Below the pieces are notes generated by a model that searched no databases, was not told the DNA's origin, and saw only the letters and a program-made list of their open reading frames with translations. Below, in pieces: positions 22,620-35,705 of a DNA stretch of 64,000 nucleotides. The position numbers and the translations under genes were made by a program. This DNA comes from Datnioides undecimradiatus (Eukaryota > Chordata > Actinopteri > Lobotiformes > Datnioididae). Location of the stretch: the NCBI GenBank assembly GCA_008933995.1, contig WARS01004015.1, forward strand, positions 415,001 through 479,000, written 5' to 3'. The stretch's first letter is position 1, and every line of letters starts with the position of its first letter.

Positions 22620-24110
22620 TTTTCTCGCTGTGCACGTTGCAACCCGCCTCATCACTCCTCTCTCTTCCTCGCGCTCGCTGCCAGAGGATTCTTGAAACAA
22701 GTGAACAGAATTGGAAACAAGTGGCGTTACCTCACTCTGCTGGCAGAGGGTCCCCGCTCGCCTGCCCGCCCGCGGGAAGACACGACGGCGGCGCGGCTCT
22801 GAAACGAAATCGCTGCAGCACATCACATCACTGAGATCCGTGCGTCATACCGTGACAGCATAAATCCCACACAAGGTCTCTGCTGCTGCTGCGGCTGCAG
22901 GGTTTAACGCCGCGATTCGTTAGCGCTCGCCACGTGGAGCGATGCTAACACTTTAGCATCGGGACAGCGAGCGGCTCCGACAGTGAGAGTTTTCAGGCTG
23001 ACCCGTGAGTTTAACAAACCGAACAAACAAACACCGCTCTCTGGTTACATGTGTGGTTTCCACTCGCTACAGTCAGACCGAGTACGCTCGGGGTTCGCTT
23101 ACATCCTGCGCTGTCACCTGACCGCTCCGTCCCGCTGACGCCACCCAGTCCCAAGTCACTTGAGACCAAGTCAAGTTACAGGCGCGTCACTGCCTGCTGC
23201 TGCGGCGCGTCCTCTCCTGCTGCGGGTTTAGTACCTGGCGGATAATGATTTGCACCGACAACTGTTTGTTTCCGCCGCAGCAGACACATTGGAGCTTTAT
23301 GTACGAAATGACAGAAAGCCGACATTTAACTCATTAAAAGATCTTGTTATAATGACTCCAAGTCACCAGCGTGACCCTTGCATTATGGCTGCAGCTTCAA
23401 CCTAGCGCCCAGGTTGTAGAAAACACATTTTTTCCTTGAGCAGCGTCGCCGCGCAAAATTACCTCTTCCTGTTTATTTCACACATAATCTGTTTCTGTTA
23501 GACGCAGCAGCTTTAATTTGACGCCGCTATGCGTAAAATGCAAACTAACGCTGCTTGACGATAAATGAACAGCGCCGTGGTGTCGCCTGCTTGTCACGTA
23601 ACAGTGATCGCTTTCCGCAGCGCTTTCAGCGTCCATTTAGAAGACATCGTCGGCCTTCAGCGCTCTCCGCCCGGCTGTTAGCGGAGGGCGTGTCGCGACC
23701 ACCCCAGGCTTTCCATATCTTTACAACTTCCGAGGTCGGAAGTTGGCGCTTACGAGGAGCACTTGAAGGCAGCATCAGTCTTCTCATGTGCTCCCTCAGT
23801 GTCTGCTGTCTCCCTGAGCGCTATCATTCTTCCCATTCAGCTTCCTGCCCTATAAATATTTGAGCAGCCCCCATTAGGGGTGAGGTAATCTTAACACGCG
23901 CTCGCGCACACACACTCACTGGTGACCATTAAAGGCGTAGTAGTGTCCTGGTGTCGGTGCTGGCCCCAGAGCTAAGGCTAATTAAAGCGAAACAGGTTTT
24001 AGCAGGTTTTAGACTGTTCATTAAGGCAGAAACCTGATTAATTAGCAATTGGGGGAGAGTTAAATTCTTAGTGGCGTGATTAATTAAAGCTGAGCCGGAG
24101 GTGTAACTTC
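22620..24110. other. Unique noncoding stretch with a candidate regulatory core
   Basis: Repeat-free apart from a short CA run at 23908. From 23690 to 24100 it contains CTATAAATA and several TAATTA/ATTAATTA words. Confidence 0.45.
23690..24100. promoter_or_regulatory. Candidate conserved noncoding element with homeodomain-type sites
   Basis: CTATAAATATT (MEF2- or TATA-like) at 23850, GCTAATTAAAG at 23978, GATTAATTAGCAATTG at 24036 and GATTAATTAAAGC at 24078. Dense TAATTA words in unique DNA are typical of developmental enhancers. Inference only. Confidence 0.3.
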
Positions 24111-24123
24111 ATCAGGGAGAAAG

Positions 24124-24360
24124 GTGAGGATGATTCTGGAGGAGGAGACGAGGCGGAGGAGGAGGAAGTGGAGTAGGGAAGGAGGAGGCCCGAAAGAAGG
24201 GCCAGTTACAGGAAGGAGGGATGAAGCGATGAGAGGAGAACGTGAAAGAAGGAAAGTGTCCGGACGGTGGTGCCAAGCAGATACGGGGAATGGGCGAGAG
24301 ACATAGAGAAAGACAGACAGAGAGAGAGAGCGAGCGAGGTGGCAGAGGTCAAAGAGACGT
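24124..24360 (+). repeat. Purine-rich stretch
   Basis: GGAGGA, GAAAG and AGACAGAG words over about 230 bp; a second purine run with (GAA)n lies at 24735-24855. Confidence 0.65.
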
Positions 24361-24900
24361 TAAAACAAAGAGACTGTGACAGAGACAAACAAAGGTTTAA
24401 TACAACAAACTCTCTCTACCACTTTACACGTGCTGAATGTCGGCTCTGTGTGCTTGGCAGTCTTGAGGCAGCGAGTCGTGTGATTGCTTTCACGCTTCGC
24501 TGCTCGTCTGAGTCAGAGGGACTGAACCTTCGAGAAGGAAACACTCGAGCGAAGCTGAAAACACAGAAAAACACGTTTCACTTCATGAACGTTCGTTTAT
24601 ATTTGTTTATTTGTGACTTATTTAGTGTTTCTTGTTGTTTTTCACACATTCACGTCTTCACATTTTCTGTGTTTTATCATCGTGTGTTTTATTGTGTATA
24701 AACCTCATCTCTGTTGAAGTTAATGAGTAAAGACAGAAAAGGGGGTGTGAGAGGAGGAGGTGGGGAGGGAAGGAGACTTAAAAAGAGTAGAAGAAGAAGA
24801 AGAAGGGGAGGGTGAGAGACAGGTGGAGAGGATGAGGGGAGGAGGGGGGAGGAGCAGGTGCTGCTGACAGCGACTTCATCTGTTCCTATGGTTTCCTCAC
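24361..24900. other. Noncoding stretch, AT-rich then purine-rich
   Basis: Unique AT-rich DNA to about 24730, then the GGA/GAA-rich run. No gene recognised. Confidence 0.5.
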
Positions 24901-24902
24901 CC

Positions 24903-25005
24903 TGTGTGTGTGTGTGTGTGTGTGTGTGTCCTCACCAGACAGAGAGAGAGAGAGACAAAACAGTAAGTAAGAGTCTGCAGGAGGAGCGAGTGTCCGCAGC
25001 AGGCG

Positions 25006-25043
<38 letters not shown>
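24903..25043. repeat. Two TG arrays
   Basis: TG at 24903-24929 and 25007-25041. Confidence 0.85.
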
Positions 25044-25045
<2 letters not shown>

Positions 25046-25925
25046 TGCATTAATTAATCGGACACAGGAAACTGTTTGAAGAAGCTTTATTGACACTCGT
25101 GTGTTTGAACACACTAGGTGCAGCTTTTCCTTCGCCTCTGAGAAAACTTTATTTAAAACGCTCTGGGATCAGCCTGAAACGCTGGTGCACGGGGGGTTTA
25201 AAGCTAATGCTAATCAGCAGCTTCCGTCCCTAGTTTGGCTTTTAACTCCATAAAAGGCATTTTCTTCTGATTTCAGCCCAAACTACTGAGCAGACTTAGC
25301 GTGCACCTCAATCACCACGTCTCTCAGCAGGATTCACTGTGAAGCTCTGTCGCTGCACGTTCACCAGCCGCTCACTCGATTCTGCGGCGCCGCGCACGCA
25401 AAACACAGTTTGACACCACTGGCCAAAGCAAGATTGGCCGGGTAAGCGGTGAGAACCTGCGTTGATCGTGACAGGAGTAGGCTGAACTCCTCTACTTTGT
25501 CCTCCTGTGGTCGCGTCTCGTGTTTGGGCAATGAACTAAAGTTGCTGTGCGGTCTGCCGGCTGAATCTTTAATCAGCCGGGCGCTCGATGAGATGAGATG
25601 AGATGTTTGGTTTTGATGCTTCACCAGAGCTGAAGCGCACCCTGATCACCTGCCGCCGCATAATCACGCGGCCCGTTCATATCACTGATTTTAGATAAAA
25701 TCAATGCGATGAGAGCGAAAGCGCTCAGCTACTGGCGATGGTAGGCGTCCATCTGGTTGCTATGGAGACGAGGTGTCAGGACGCCCCGCCACCTCCTCCT
25801 GTGCTGGATATTTAGCTGCACTCGGGTGTCACACACACACACACACACACCTACAACTCCACGCTGATTGGATGTGTCTACATCTAATGGACTGAGCTGA
25901 AGCTGATGCCTCTGTTGTCAAACAT
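25044..25925. other. Unique noncoding stretch
   Basis: A short CA array at 25830-25851 is the only repeat. Confidence 0.5.
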
Positions 25926-26479
25926 GTGGCCATAAGTATGTGGACAGGCAGTGGTCTGTTTTTGCTTTGCTTCAATTCAGTAAAACATTATATTTTTATA
26001 GCGGTTGCTGACTAATATTAAATCTTTAAGTAGAAGCGTTTGATATCGGCACCAGCGTCGCGCGTGTGTAAACTGTTTCTTTCTGTTATGTTCTGCAAAC
26101 TACACACTTCTCGTTCTCTGCAGAGCATTGAGGGTGAACCTCTTCTGTGACTGGTTTCAGAAAGCAGCTTCTGACGCTGCTGAATGTGCCTGAACATTAC
26201 ATAGTCCATCCTTATTGGTAATCTGTGAACTTAATGAACTTAATCTGTGAATTTAACATTGATAATCTGGCACTGGCCTGCTCTGAGCCCTGCGCCTGAC
26301 ACCAGAGGAGCGGAGGCTGTTACAGCAGCAGGTGACAGTCCTGGGATATTCAACACTCCTGCACTTGTTGCTCAGGTCTTCATGTGAGGAGGGGGTCCCA
26401 CAAACACAGGATAAGCCTGCATGAATCCAGAATTAAGGATTTCTCTGCAGTGTTTTGGTGTCCACATACTTTTGGCCAC
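25926..26479. mobile_element. 554-bp non-autonomous DNA transposon (MITE-like) with terminal inverted repeats
   Basis: The left end GGCCATAAGTATGTGGAC (from 25928) and the right end GTCCACATACTTTTGGCC (26460-26477) are inverted copies: 20 of 22 bases match over 25926-25947 versus 26458-26479. The GGCCAAAAGTATGTGGACAC-type terminus is one I recall from fish DNA transposons. The interior has no transposase frame. Clear target-site duplications were not identified. Confidence 0.7.
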
Positions 26480-26922
26480 TTTTTTTTTTTTCATTTCTTT
26501 CCACGACCATTTTTCTTCTCTGTGTGCTTTGGCTCGAGTGTGTTTATATGTCATGCTGTCAAAGCAGACTGGGTTGAGAAAAAGAAGAGAGAGAGAGAGG
26601 AGAGAGAGGAGGGTGCAATCAACCAACCTACAGCAAGGAAATGGAGACAGAACTTTATTCCTTGCCATGAGTGCTTGCAATGGCAATCCACCCTCCTTTT
26701 ACCACACTCCACACACACACACACACACACACTCACACACTCCGCCACAACCTGACATCTTCTTCTCCTCGTGTATTTTTGGGATGGAGCGATTCAGAAG
26801 GATTTCAGGCTCAAGTCGAACGTTTCTCCTCCGTCCAGTTTGCTCGCTGAGCCATCTGTGCTGCCGAGAGTTCAAGCTTATTAATTCTATAAGTTGTTAG
26901 TCATCCTGCTAAAACACACACA

Positions 26923-26956
<34 letters not shown>

Positions 26957-27120
26957 GCACACAGACACACACACACACACATGCATGAGCACACACCTCA
27001 GACCACACCCCCTCCTACCTACCTGCTGCTCTGCAGATAGCAGAGGACAGGGAGTAGCTGTGTGCGTGGGGCGGACTTGATCATCGCTGGTGTGTGTGTG
27101 TGTGTCTGTGTGTGTGTGAG
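26480..27120. repeat. Poly-T, CA and TG arrays
   Basis: T run at 26479-26492; GA-rich 26580-26612; CA at 26709-26740 and 26911-26983 (interrupted); TG at 27090-27117. Confidence 0.8.
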
Positions 27121-28800
27121 CTCTTTACAAATGTTAGGGACAGTAGTCATTCAACCACCCGCCCCCCATTGTGTCAAGAATAAGCTACTTTTTGTAACCC
27201 GCAAGCCAGGCGGGCCTGCAGGAGACGCGCGGAAGCGGGCTCCGAATCTGCCGGCAGCCAGGCGTCGGTGTACATCCGGCCACAGTCCCTGGAAGGCTCT
27301 TCTGCTCCGGCGGCCAATTCTGCAGCTAACCCCGCGCCATTCGCTCCTTCTGGGCTTGTTTTCCTCTGCAAACATCAAGCTGGAAGCTGGCAGTTGCGTC
27401 CCGAAGCCGCACGTGTGACAGCGATCGGCTGCCTCCGATCAGTTGCAGCTTCTGCTTCAGCTTTTCTGGTCCTTTGCACAGCCGCTGCGTCGCTGAACGC
27501 CCAGATTAATAGGCTGAGTTCACGAATTTGTACCCTGCTTTTTGCATTTTAGTGTTTTTGGGGTCAAAATCAGTGAAATCATGCATGAAAATCCTTAAAA
27601 TCCACATGAAATTACAGAAAAAAGCCTTTAAGATGCAATCATGCACTTATTTTACAACATATTCTTATATTTCTTTGCATCCTGACGTCAGAATGTGATC
27701 ACCAGAGCTTAAACTGACCAACTTTAACCCCTGATATCATGACAGCTTTTAGCAGCACAGGGCTAGAGCTAAGAGAGTCGTAATGCTAACCAGCTAGCAG
27801 CCTGTCCTATTCTCTATTCATGCCTGTTTATTGCAATGCACCGACTCACTGAGGCTAATTCCTCATTATGCGGATGCACTGAGGTGCAGATCTCTCATTC
27901 GGGGAGAGTTCCTCACGCTGGTGCTGTAACACCGGCGCTGCGTGATCGCCCCAGGACTCGTTTTATGTCACGATGTCGGCGTGACGCGCCTTAAACCACT
28001 GGGAGCTCAGAACAGTCGAGGAAACACCCGAACACATCAGATGAATCCAGCACTGCATCCTCGGAGTAACCGCGTCTGCGCTGCTGTTCCTACAATCAGC
28101 GTGATTTACGTTGCGAAACCCGACACCGGCTGCAGAATCCGCGCGCATTGAATCCCCCCTGCGGCGCTGGTGTCGGTTTCCTCAGACGTGTTCGGAAAAG
28201 TGAAAAGCTGGTGTTTATACAACCGGAGGCTGCAGCTCTGAGCCATCCCAGCGTGATTACACGTCTCTGAGTTCAGCTACAAGCTGCCACTCTGCCTTTG
28301 TTTCTGTCTAATTGACTTTGAAACTCTTCTTTAGGTGTTGTTGCTGTTGCCCCTCCATAATGGGCAGCTTCAGCGCCCAACTTAGCTACTGGTTACACTG
28401 GAAAACTTTCTCCAGTCAGCCTTCCCTCCATAAATCTACAGACGACTGAGGCCTCATTGTACCCTGTTTGGTTTTAGCCAGAGTCTGTGGGAGAAAATTT
28501 AGCGTGGTGCCGCCCTGCATAGTAAAGCTTCTATTGTTGGTGCTCAGGCGCGGTTCTGGCCTGTGGCGTGGCAGCCTCAGGCGACTCGGCTCCTGAGACG
28601 GGGGACTAGCTCAGCACTGCGGGGCGGCTGAACCCGCCTGCAGGCTCCTGGCTTTAACGACGGAGGAAGTGCAGAAAGATATGAATGAGCATGAAACATG
28701 AGTAAAAGCAAGGCGAGGAGAGGAGAAGGATGGAGGAGACAAGGGGAGGAGAGAGGAAGGGATGAGAGAAAACAGCTTACATAAGTGTGAGCACACACTG
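27121..28800. other. Unique noncoding stretch
   Basis: No repeats or gene recognised; a GGA-rich patch lies at 28705-28765. Confidence 0.5.
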
Positions 28801-28801
28801 C

Positions 28802-28804
<3 letters not shown>

Positions 28805-28833
<29 letters not shown>
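28805..28833. repeat. (CA)n microsatellite
   Basis: About 14 CA units. Confidence 0.9.
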
Positions 28834-28837
<4 letters not shown>

Positions 28838-29903
28838 ATACACCAGGAATAGTGCTGCGCCCTGAATTTGACTCAAACTTTTTAAAGAGCCGCTGTGGGC
28901 TCGAAGCTCCCTCCCACTGTCTGATCCTCATTCATTCAGAAACCAGAGCCTCTAAGTCCGTTGCATAAAGCCCGCCGCCGCTAATTCAAAACCAGGCACT
29001 TACGGAAGAAGGGCTCCCATAATGGCATGGCGTCTGCGGAGGCTTAAATGACTGCGTCTGGACGTCTCTGCGGCCACAGCTGGAGCACGGGGCTAAATAT
29101 ACACCTCAGCCAGGAAGGAGGAGGATTGTGAAAGCAGCCGGAAATTGGTAGATGTTTGGAGTGAGAACGAAGCATCTGATCTGAGCAGATGTCTGTTTCT
29201 TAAAGCTAATCGCCCCGACACACTGCCCCACACTCCACCAGAGCACTGAACAGGCCGCTGTTCGGGACCCGTTCATGTCTGTGAACTGTGAAAAGGAGGC
29301 GTTTGCCGCTTTGATGTGGTGCGAACTGATGCATCAGGGCCAAGATAACCCGGTCTCCATTTCCCCGCTGGTACAGCTCGCCATTATCTCTTTGCACGGC
29401 CTCCTAACGGATGCGTCTTTCAAACCGAAACCCTTCTCAAAGGGTGACAAACTGTGAAGCTGCTGCGGCGTCTGGGCGCGTGCTAACAGCTGCTAGCCTG
29501 CACAGAGACGATATTAATGATCCGGATCCTGCGTCCTTCAGCAGAACCTCGTCTCAACTCTAGGAACAACCGTCAGTCATGGAGGTCCCTACGGCGTGCT
29601 AATATTAATGCGACATGACGTCTGCAGCTTCAGCCGGCACGAATTGGCCCTGCAGCAAGGTGCAGCAAAGTGCAGATGTGATTCATTAGATGACGAGTGT
29701 CAGAACAGCGTACGGCAGAGAACACGACCCCCTGATGTCGTACGGGTTCTGTGAGGAACGTCACGGTGCTCCTCGGTTCTCGTGGCGTCTCTGCACAACC
29801 TCCAACAGCACCCTGCAGCCTGCAGAGCGTCGTCCACAGAGTCCTTCCTGTCACCGTGCTTCCTGGTGTATTCTGCAAACTGTTGTGGAAAATGTAATGA
29901 AGC

Positions 29904-29908
<5 letters not shown>
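28834..29908. other. Unique noncoding stretch
   Basis: A repeat-free block at 28960-29450 has enhancer-like words (CTCCCATAATGGCATGGCG, ATTAATG). No gene recognised. Confidence 0.45.
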
Positions 29909-29950
<42 letters not shown>

Positions 29951-30210
29951 GGCTAACTCAGTAATAGTTTCAAGGCTGACCCAACAGCCCTGTGGAAAAT
30001 ATGACTGCCTCCTCTTTTCCACTGGCAATTTACACCAACAGGACGCCTGTTTTTCCCTTCCTCACCCTCCCCCCTCTCCCTCCCCCCTCTCCCCCTCCAT
30101 CTTCTTCTCCATCTTCTCTGTTAAATGGAAACATGTTGGTCAAACAGCCACAGCTGCGGAGGAACCGCTGTTTGGGAAAAACTATGGTACAGTGTGTATA
30201 CTGTACGGCC

Positions 30211-30256
<46 letters not shown>

Positions 30257-30367
30257 CAGCAGACAGAACATGGAACATGGAATTCTTTAACAGCCTGAAT
30301 TGGGGCGTTGTGTCACATCATGTTTCCCATGTTAACCACAGCGTGTGTGTGTGTGTGTGTGTGTGTA
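29909..30367. repeat. CA and TG arrays
   Basis: CA at 29910-29948, a C/T-rich run at 30050-30120, TG at 30213-30254 and 30342-30366. Confidence 0.85.
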
Positions 30368-30671
30368 TGCAAGCTGCAGGACGGCGAGCGCGCCTCTTCG
30401 TTGCGTGCAGCGCTGCCGACAGAACAAACACTGAAGTTTGAAGGAAACGCGTAAATGAACGAGTCGAGCAAGTGATGATGATGTCACCGGGCGGTCCATT
30501 TAGTGGCTTTTCTGGAGCTTTTGGCGCCGATCACATGACCTTCCTCAGCAAGTTGACATCACGGACCTTTAGATGTAAAGACTCATTCTCATGAAGGCTT
30601 CTTGTCTGTAAGAGGTTAAAGGCTGCAAACAGGCCCGTCAGACTGAAAACACAGGACATCGACGCTCTCTT

Positions 30672-30822
30672 CAGCTCCACCAGACTCATGACCACTTGAT
30701 GATTTTTTAGCTCGTAGCTCACAGGAGCTGCCCGTGCACCGCTGCCTCGGTTTGTTAGTTTGTTTGTGTTATTGTGTGAATTCTGTGTTTTCAAAGGTTA
30801 CTTCAGATTCACTGAAGTCTTA
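30672..30822 (+). mobile_element. Half-copy of the foldback element at 13.2 kb
   Basis: Shares CTCCACCAGACTC, TTTTAGCTC, GCTGCCTCG, TTTGTGTTATTGTGT and ACTGAAGTC-type words in the same order as the left half of the 13228-13481 element. The right arm is missing. Confidence 0.55.
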
Positions 30823-31334
30823 GGTTTCTAATCGCTTTGCTGCTGACTCCTGCAGCAGTGCATTTATAACTTCCTGCTGGTATCTGCTGCTTCTGCAAAC
30901 TGCGTGCAGGCCTCCAAGCAACTGCAGCTGATACGACCACAGAAAGAAGCCGCACCCAGCCACAGTTTAAAAGCCCGAACTGCCTTTAAGGCGGGGTTAA
31001 AGTTGAAGGAACACGATAAGTGAGGTTTTGACAGATTTTCAGTTTTCAGGAGCCGCAGCATCTCAAGTGAGCTGGTTGCATTAGTTTTTGGCGGTTTTTC
31101 TGCTTTCGCTCTCAATAAATCCCATCACTGGAGGTTTCACAATAAAGGTTTTTCCAGGGAAGAGCGGGGCGTCTCTCCCGGAGGAGCTGCAGGAAGCGTC
31201 TTAATCCGAGGCAGGTGGAGGCGGTGACACCAGCGGCAGGTGGCAAATGGGAGCAAATTAGAAGCGCAGCACAGATTTTAGGGTATTGAAGGTTTATTTC
31301 TGTTTCATGCTTTTAGTTTGTCGAACAGCTGAGG
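30823..31334. other. Unique noncoding stretch
   Basis: Contains GCAGGTGG E-box-type words at 31211-31243. No gene recognised. Confidence 0.45.
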
Positions 31335-31656
31335 AGCGTGTGTGTGCGTGTGTGTGTGTGTCTGTGTGTGATATGTGGATGTTTTCTCAGAGAAACCCTG
31401 GCAACAGCTCTTATTGGACAGCGTGACAGCGAGTGCTTTTCCAGGACTAATATGGTAGAAACCTTCCTGCCTGTGAGATATGAGGCTGAAACCACACACA
31501 CACACACACTCACACACACACACGCACACCTGTAGCGTGCACACACACCTATACAGTCAGCTGTGTACATTGGACAGTGCTGAGACAGAGCAGTGACCTC
31601 ACCTCTCAAGACTTCAGTGCTGGATACAAAATCATACAGCCATCATTGACGACCAT

Positions 31657-31695
<39 letters not shown>

Positions 31696-31697
31696 CC
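31335..31697. repeat. TG and CA arrays
   Basis: TG at 31337-31369, CA at 31494-31529 and 31660-31694. Confidence 0.85.
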
Positions 31698-32333
31698 AGG
31701 ATTAAACCCCAGTCTGTGTTTTTTTGGACTCTTTGGTCAGTCTGGGAGCTCAAAAAACCAGCGAAGAAGAAAACCAACAACCTGTTTACCCTCCGTCCTG
31801 TAGACCACTGACCGGTCTGTCAGTGTCTTCTGTCTCAAGCGCGGGTCACGTATGGAAGCCCGCGGGGGACAGTATTCGCATTAGGGCGCGACACAGAGCC
31901 GGCGAGTGAAACCTGACGCCGTGGGAACAAAGAGCACGGCGCTGCGATTGGTCGGCTGCAGCGTGCACACGCTCGCTTTGAACAGTCATTGATTTAGCGA
32001 CTTTTTAAAGAGTTTTGGCCTCACATTTGCTGAATTTCCATGTTTTATTAAGCCTCCCCAGGACCGAGCTGCGTGGAACGCTGCAGTTTGAGCTGCCGTG
32101 TTTCTGCATCTGGGAGTTTGAAGTCACACATCACTCAGACGTGCCTGGACTCCTGGCTTCACGTCAAAGCAAGCGCCTCGGTAGTATGGAGATGCTGGAG
32201 TTTGATTCATAGCCATTACCTGGCAGCGTTAAGTTTGGAAGTGTTTCCGTTATTATATGAGGCTTTTATAACAGCGACTCAGCAGCGGCAGCAGCAGTGT
32301 ACTGTAACCTTGGCACACCGAGAACTTCCTCCT

Positions 32334-32334
<1 letters not shown>
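31698..32334. other. Unique noncoding stretch
   Basis: Nothing recognised. Confidence 0.5.
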
Positions 32335-32366
<32 letters not shown>

Positions 32367-32536
32367 CTCATCCTGTCTCAACAAAGCTGCCTGTACTCAC
32401 CACCCACATACCTCTATTCCAGGGCACACACACACACACACACACACACAGATACACATATTATTCCTGACAGAAATATCAGTAGCATAATTGACTTCCT
32501 ACCTGCTGTAAATCACTGTCCTACTAGCTGTCTGCC

Positions 32537-32578
<42 letters not shown>

Positions 32579-32600
32579 GTGTGTGTGTGTGCGTGCATCC
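32335..32600. repeat. CA, CA and TG arrays
   Basis: CA at 32336-32365 and 32424-32450, TG at 32540-32600. Confidence 0.85.
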
Positions 32601-32720
32601 TACCCGATTCACACCGAGTTCATTTGATTCATCTCTCTCTCTCTCAAACACTCTTAAGATTTAATTTCAGTCCTCTTTTCCTTCGCTCTGCCTCCTTGTT
32701 CTCTCCGCTGCCGATCTGCA

Positions 32721-32756
32721 GCGCCGCCGCCGCCGCCGCCGCCACCGCCGCCTCGG
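32721..32756 (+). repeat. (GCC)n trinucleotide array
   Basis: About eleven GCC units with one ACC interruption, beside a (CT)n patch at 32632. Confidence 0.85.
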
Positions 32757-33987
32757 CCGAACAGGCGTGATTGACAGCTAAATTAAAAACAAAAAAAAAC
32801 ATTAAAAAACAACATTTTATTTTTCCCTGCTTAGGCGTAGACAGCAGGCCGTTTAATCCTCGGATGGCAGTGATGCTCCGGAGACGAGAGTGATGAAGTT
32901 CGGATCGCTCGCTTCATGGCCGTACTTCTGTTTAGTGGTCAGATCTGGTCTCGTGGCTGGGCTGGCTTGGCATACAGAACTTCAATGAGGCTAAGCTAGC
33001 ACTAGCCGGCCATGCTAGCTGATGTGTGTGTGTGTGTGTGTGTGTGTAACTCCTTCCTGCAGCTGGCGTCCACCGTGCATCGCTCTCTTTAGGTTTGGCG
33101 CCTGATTTTGCTTTTGTCACTTGTTTACACAGAGTAAACAGGAAGTAGATTGTCCGCGCTGCAGAACATACCGCCGGCGCTGGAGTCGGTCTCTGTTAGT
33201 GACTGAACGCTGACGCCATCCGACCCCCACTCCTTACTGTAGCTCCTTTAAAACTTTCTTCAGGCGGGAACGAGGCGGAAACGACAGAGAAGGTCACGTC
33301 TCGTTTCAGCGGGACGACTGAAGTTTGGATTTTGAGTTTTCAGGTGTTTATGAGTCAGCAGACTCACTGAAAATGTAATGCGCGGAGGAATAATAATAAG
33401 TGATTATTTCATTTGTCTGTTGTTGTTTATTCATCTGACCGTGTAGCAGGTCACGCTGCGTTCTGATAGTGTCGTCCTCATCTCCGCCTCCCTCTGCATC
33501 TTCTTAGCTTTCATTTCGCCTTCCTGCAGCGCGTTTCAGAACTCGCATCGGGAAAAGAGGATAAAAAACATCCATTGTTTAAAAACAAGGGGCTGATTCA
33601 TTGCACCCACAGCGGCAGAAGAACAGACCAGAATTCAATGCTGCTGCTTTCTGGCGTGAAGGCAGGGGCCGAGGTTCACGAAAGCCTGGCTACTTCTCGC
33701 TGCACCGTGTGGAAGCAGCTCTCCGTCCACCTCTGTAGCGTAACCCAGAGGTGGCGGCAGGGCGAGCCTCGGCCACTTCCTCCAGGGGCTGGGCTGCCAG
33801 GGAATCGCAGGAGGTGAGAAGGAGAGACAGAGACTGGAATCCTGCAGCAGCTTCAGCTCGTGGTGCCTTGCTCAAGGGTGGGGCAGAGGGTGGGCATCAG
33901 GCGTTAGCAGCAACTTCACACGACTTTCCAATTATCAGCTGCAGTAGACTGGTACCTGGGCTGATGTAAAAGAGGCAGGTATTATGA
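32757..33987. other. Unique noncoding stretch
   Basis: A TG array at 33023-33047 is the only repeat; no gene recognised. Confidence 0.5.
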
Positions 33988-33988
33988 A

Positions 33989-34015
33989 GTGTGTGTGTGT
34001 GCGTGTGTGTGTGTG

Positions 34016-34047
<32 letters not shown>

Positions 34048-34222
34048 CATGTGTGTGTGTGTGTGTTTGGGGGTGGGGGTGGGGAAACACCTAACTCGTT
34101 TTATTTGGACTGGCGCAGGGCAGGGTCTTAAGCGTTTCGTTAACTTTGCAGCAACCTGCAATCGGGCTGTATGGTTCACACACACACACACACACACAAA
34201 CACAGACACATACACACACACA
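33989..34222. repeat. TG and CA arrays
   Basis: Interrupted TG at 33989-34067 followed by GGGGGTGGGGGTGGGG, then CA at 34179-34221. The two arrays are in inverted orientation. Confidence 0.85.
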
Positions 34223-35296
34223 ACCCCAACAAAACAGAAAAGGATGTTCTGCCCGCCCACGTCTTTGCCTTTCACTCAGATTATAATAATCCTGTTGAAC
34301 CATGACGCTAAAAGTTCATTTATTGTATCATTTGAAGTTAAAAGCGACCTGTTTTTCATTTTATTTCAGCATTTAAATTAGAATTTTGGCAACTTTTAAG
34401 ATTTCTGGCTGTTTTAAAGTCAAATTTGGGCTTTTTTGTTCAGTTTTTAGTCAAATTTAATCAGAAAACCTCTGATTTGGTGCATTTTAATTAATTATAA
34501 CCGCAGTTTTAACCACAAATAATGACATTATTGGTTATAAGACACCATTAATATTAATAATATAATAATAATATGTAATGTACTGCACAGAAAACATTAC
34601 GTACAACACAACAGATGAGCAGTGAAAGCTTATACTTTCAGTTAAAACCAATAAAATGAACAGGAAGCTCAATAAAATCAAATCATAGTTTTGAGAAGGC
34701 GAAAAAGATTTCACCTGGGGTTACAGAAGAATTCAAAACCGAATTAAGCCAGGAAGAGACTTAAAGGTTATCGATCAAAATCAGTTCAAATCGATCTCCA
34801 TAAAAACTAACCAGGTGTGAAAGCGCGCCTGGATGAGTACTTCTCTTTGCATCATGGTTCAGTAAAACGTCCACTCTGCAGACGGATGTGCACATTATCT
34901 GTGAAACGTCCCGTTTGTTTACGTCACATGGATTTTTCATCGATGCGGACAAGTTTAATCGTTTGCTGAATAAAGTTTGTTTCTGTTAAGTAGTCGTTAG
35001 AAATCAGGAATTTAGCTTTTAGGCCGACAGATACTTAAGCAGCCAAATGTAAATAGATAGGTGACGCTGTGGATGTACAATAAGTCAGATGACGACTAAA
35101 TCTGTCGATATTTTCTGCATTTGCTGCCGTTAAAGTTTGTTGAAACATAAACAGCGTCGATGGACCCGTTTAAGTGTTCTGATGTCGATGCTTTCGGTCT
35201 GATCATCAGGCGAGCGTGAAATGGTTCCGACTGAAGCGAGGGGCCGGGCCGGGGCGGTTCAATACCTGGTTATTGTTGCCGGGGCGTGGGCTGATT
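34223..35296. other. AT-rich noncoding stretch
   Basis: AT-rich unique DNA with an AATAAT cluster at 34548-34575. No gene recognised. Confidence 0.5.
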
Positions 35297-35317
35297 CACA
35301 CACACACACACACACAC

Positions 35318-35348
<31 letters not shown>

Positions 35349-35659
35349 TTCAGTGCAGCTTATTATTTGTTCAAATGCTTCTACTATCTCCAGGTAGGCA
35401 AAGTGTTTTACTAATGGACGTGTGTGTGGTTTGGTCAGTTAGGGCCAAACAGAGCAGAGCCAGAAAGCAAACACACTGCCATGCCCCCACCCCTCCCTCC
35501 CCCGTCCATCCCTCTCTCCCCCGCCCTCCCCCCTCCCTCTCTGGCTGTACAAAGTGGTTAATCACTGAGTGGAAACCATTAGTAACATGTTTAAATAATT
35601 CACGCAGCGTCTGACCACCCAAACCTTAGAACATACGCCTACTCAAACACAGACAGACC

Positions 35660-35705
<46 letters not shown>

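Noticed and set aside
29275-29457. 60-codon frame reading ALMWCELMHQGQ
   Set aside because: No family recognised and no splice support; treated as chance.
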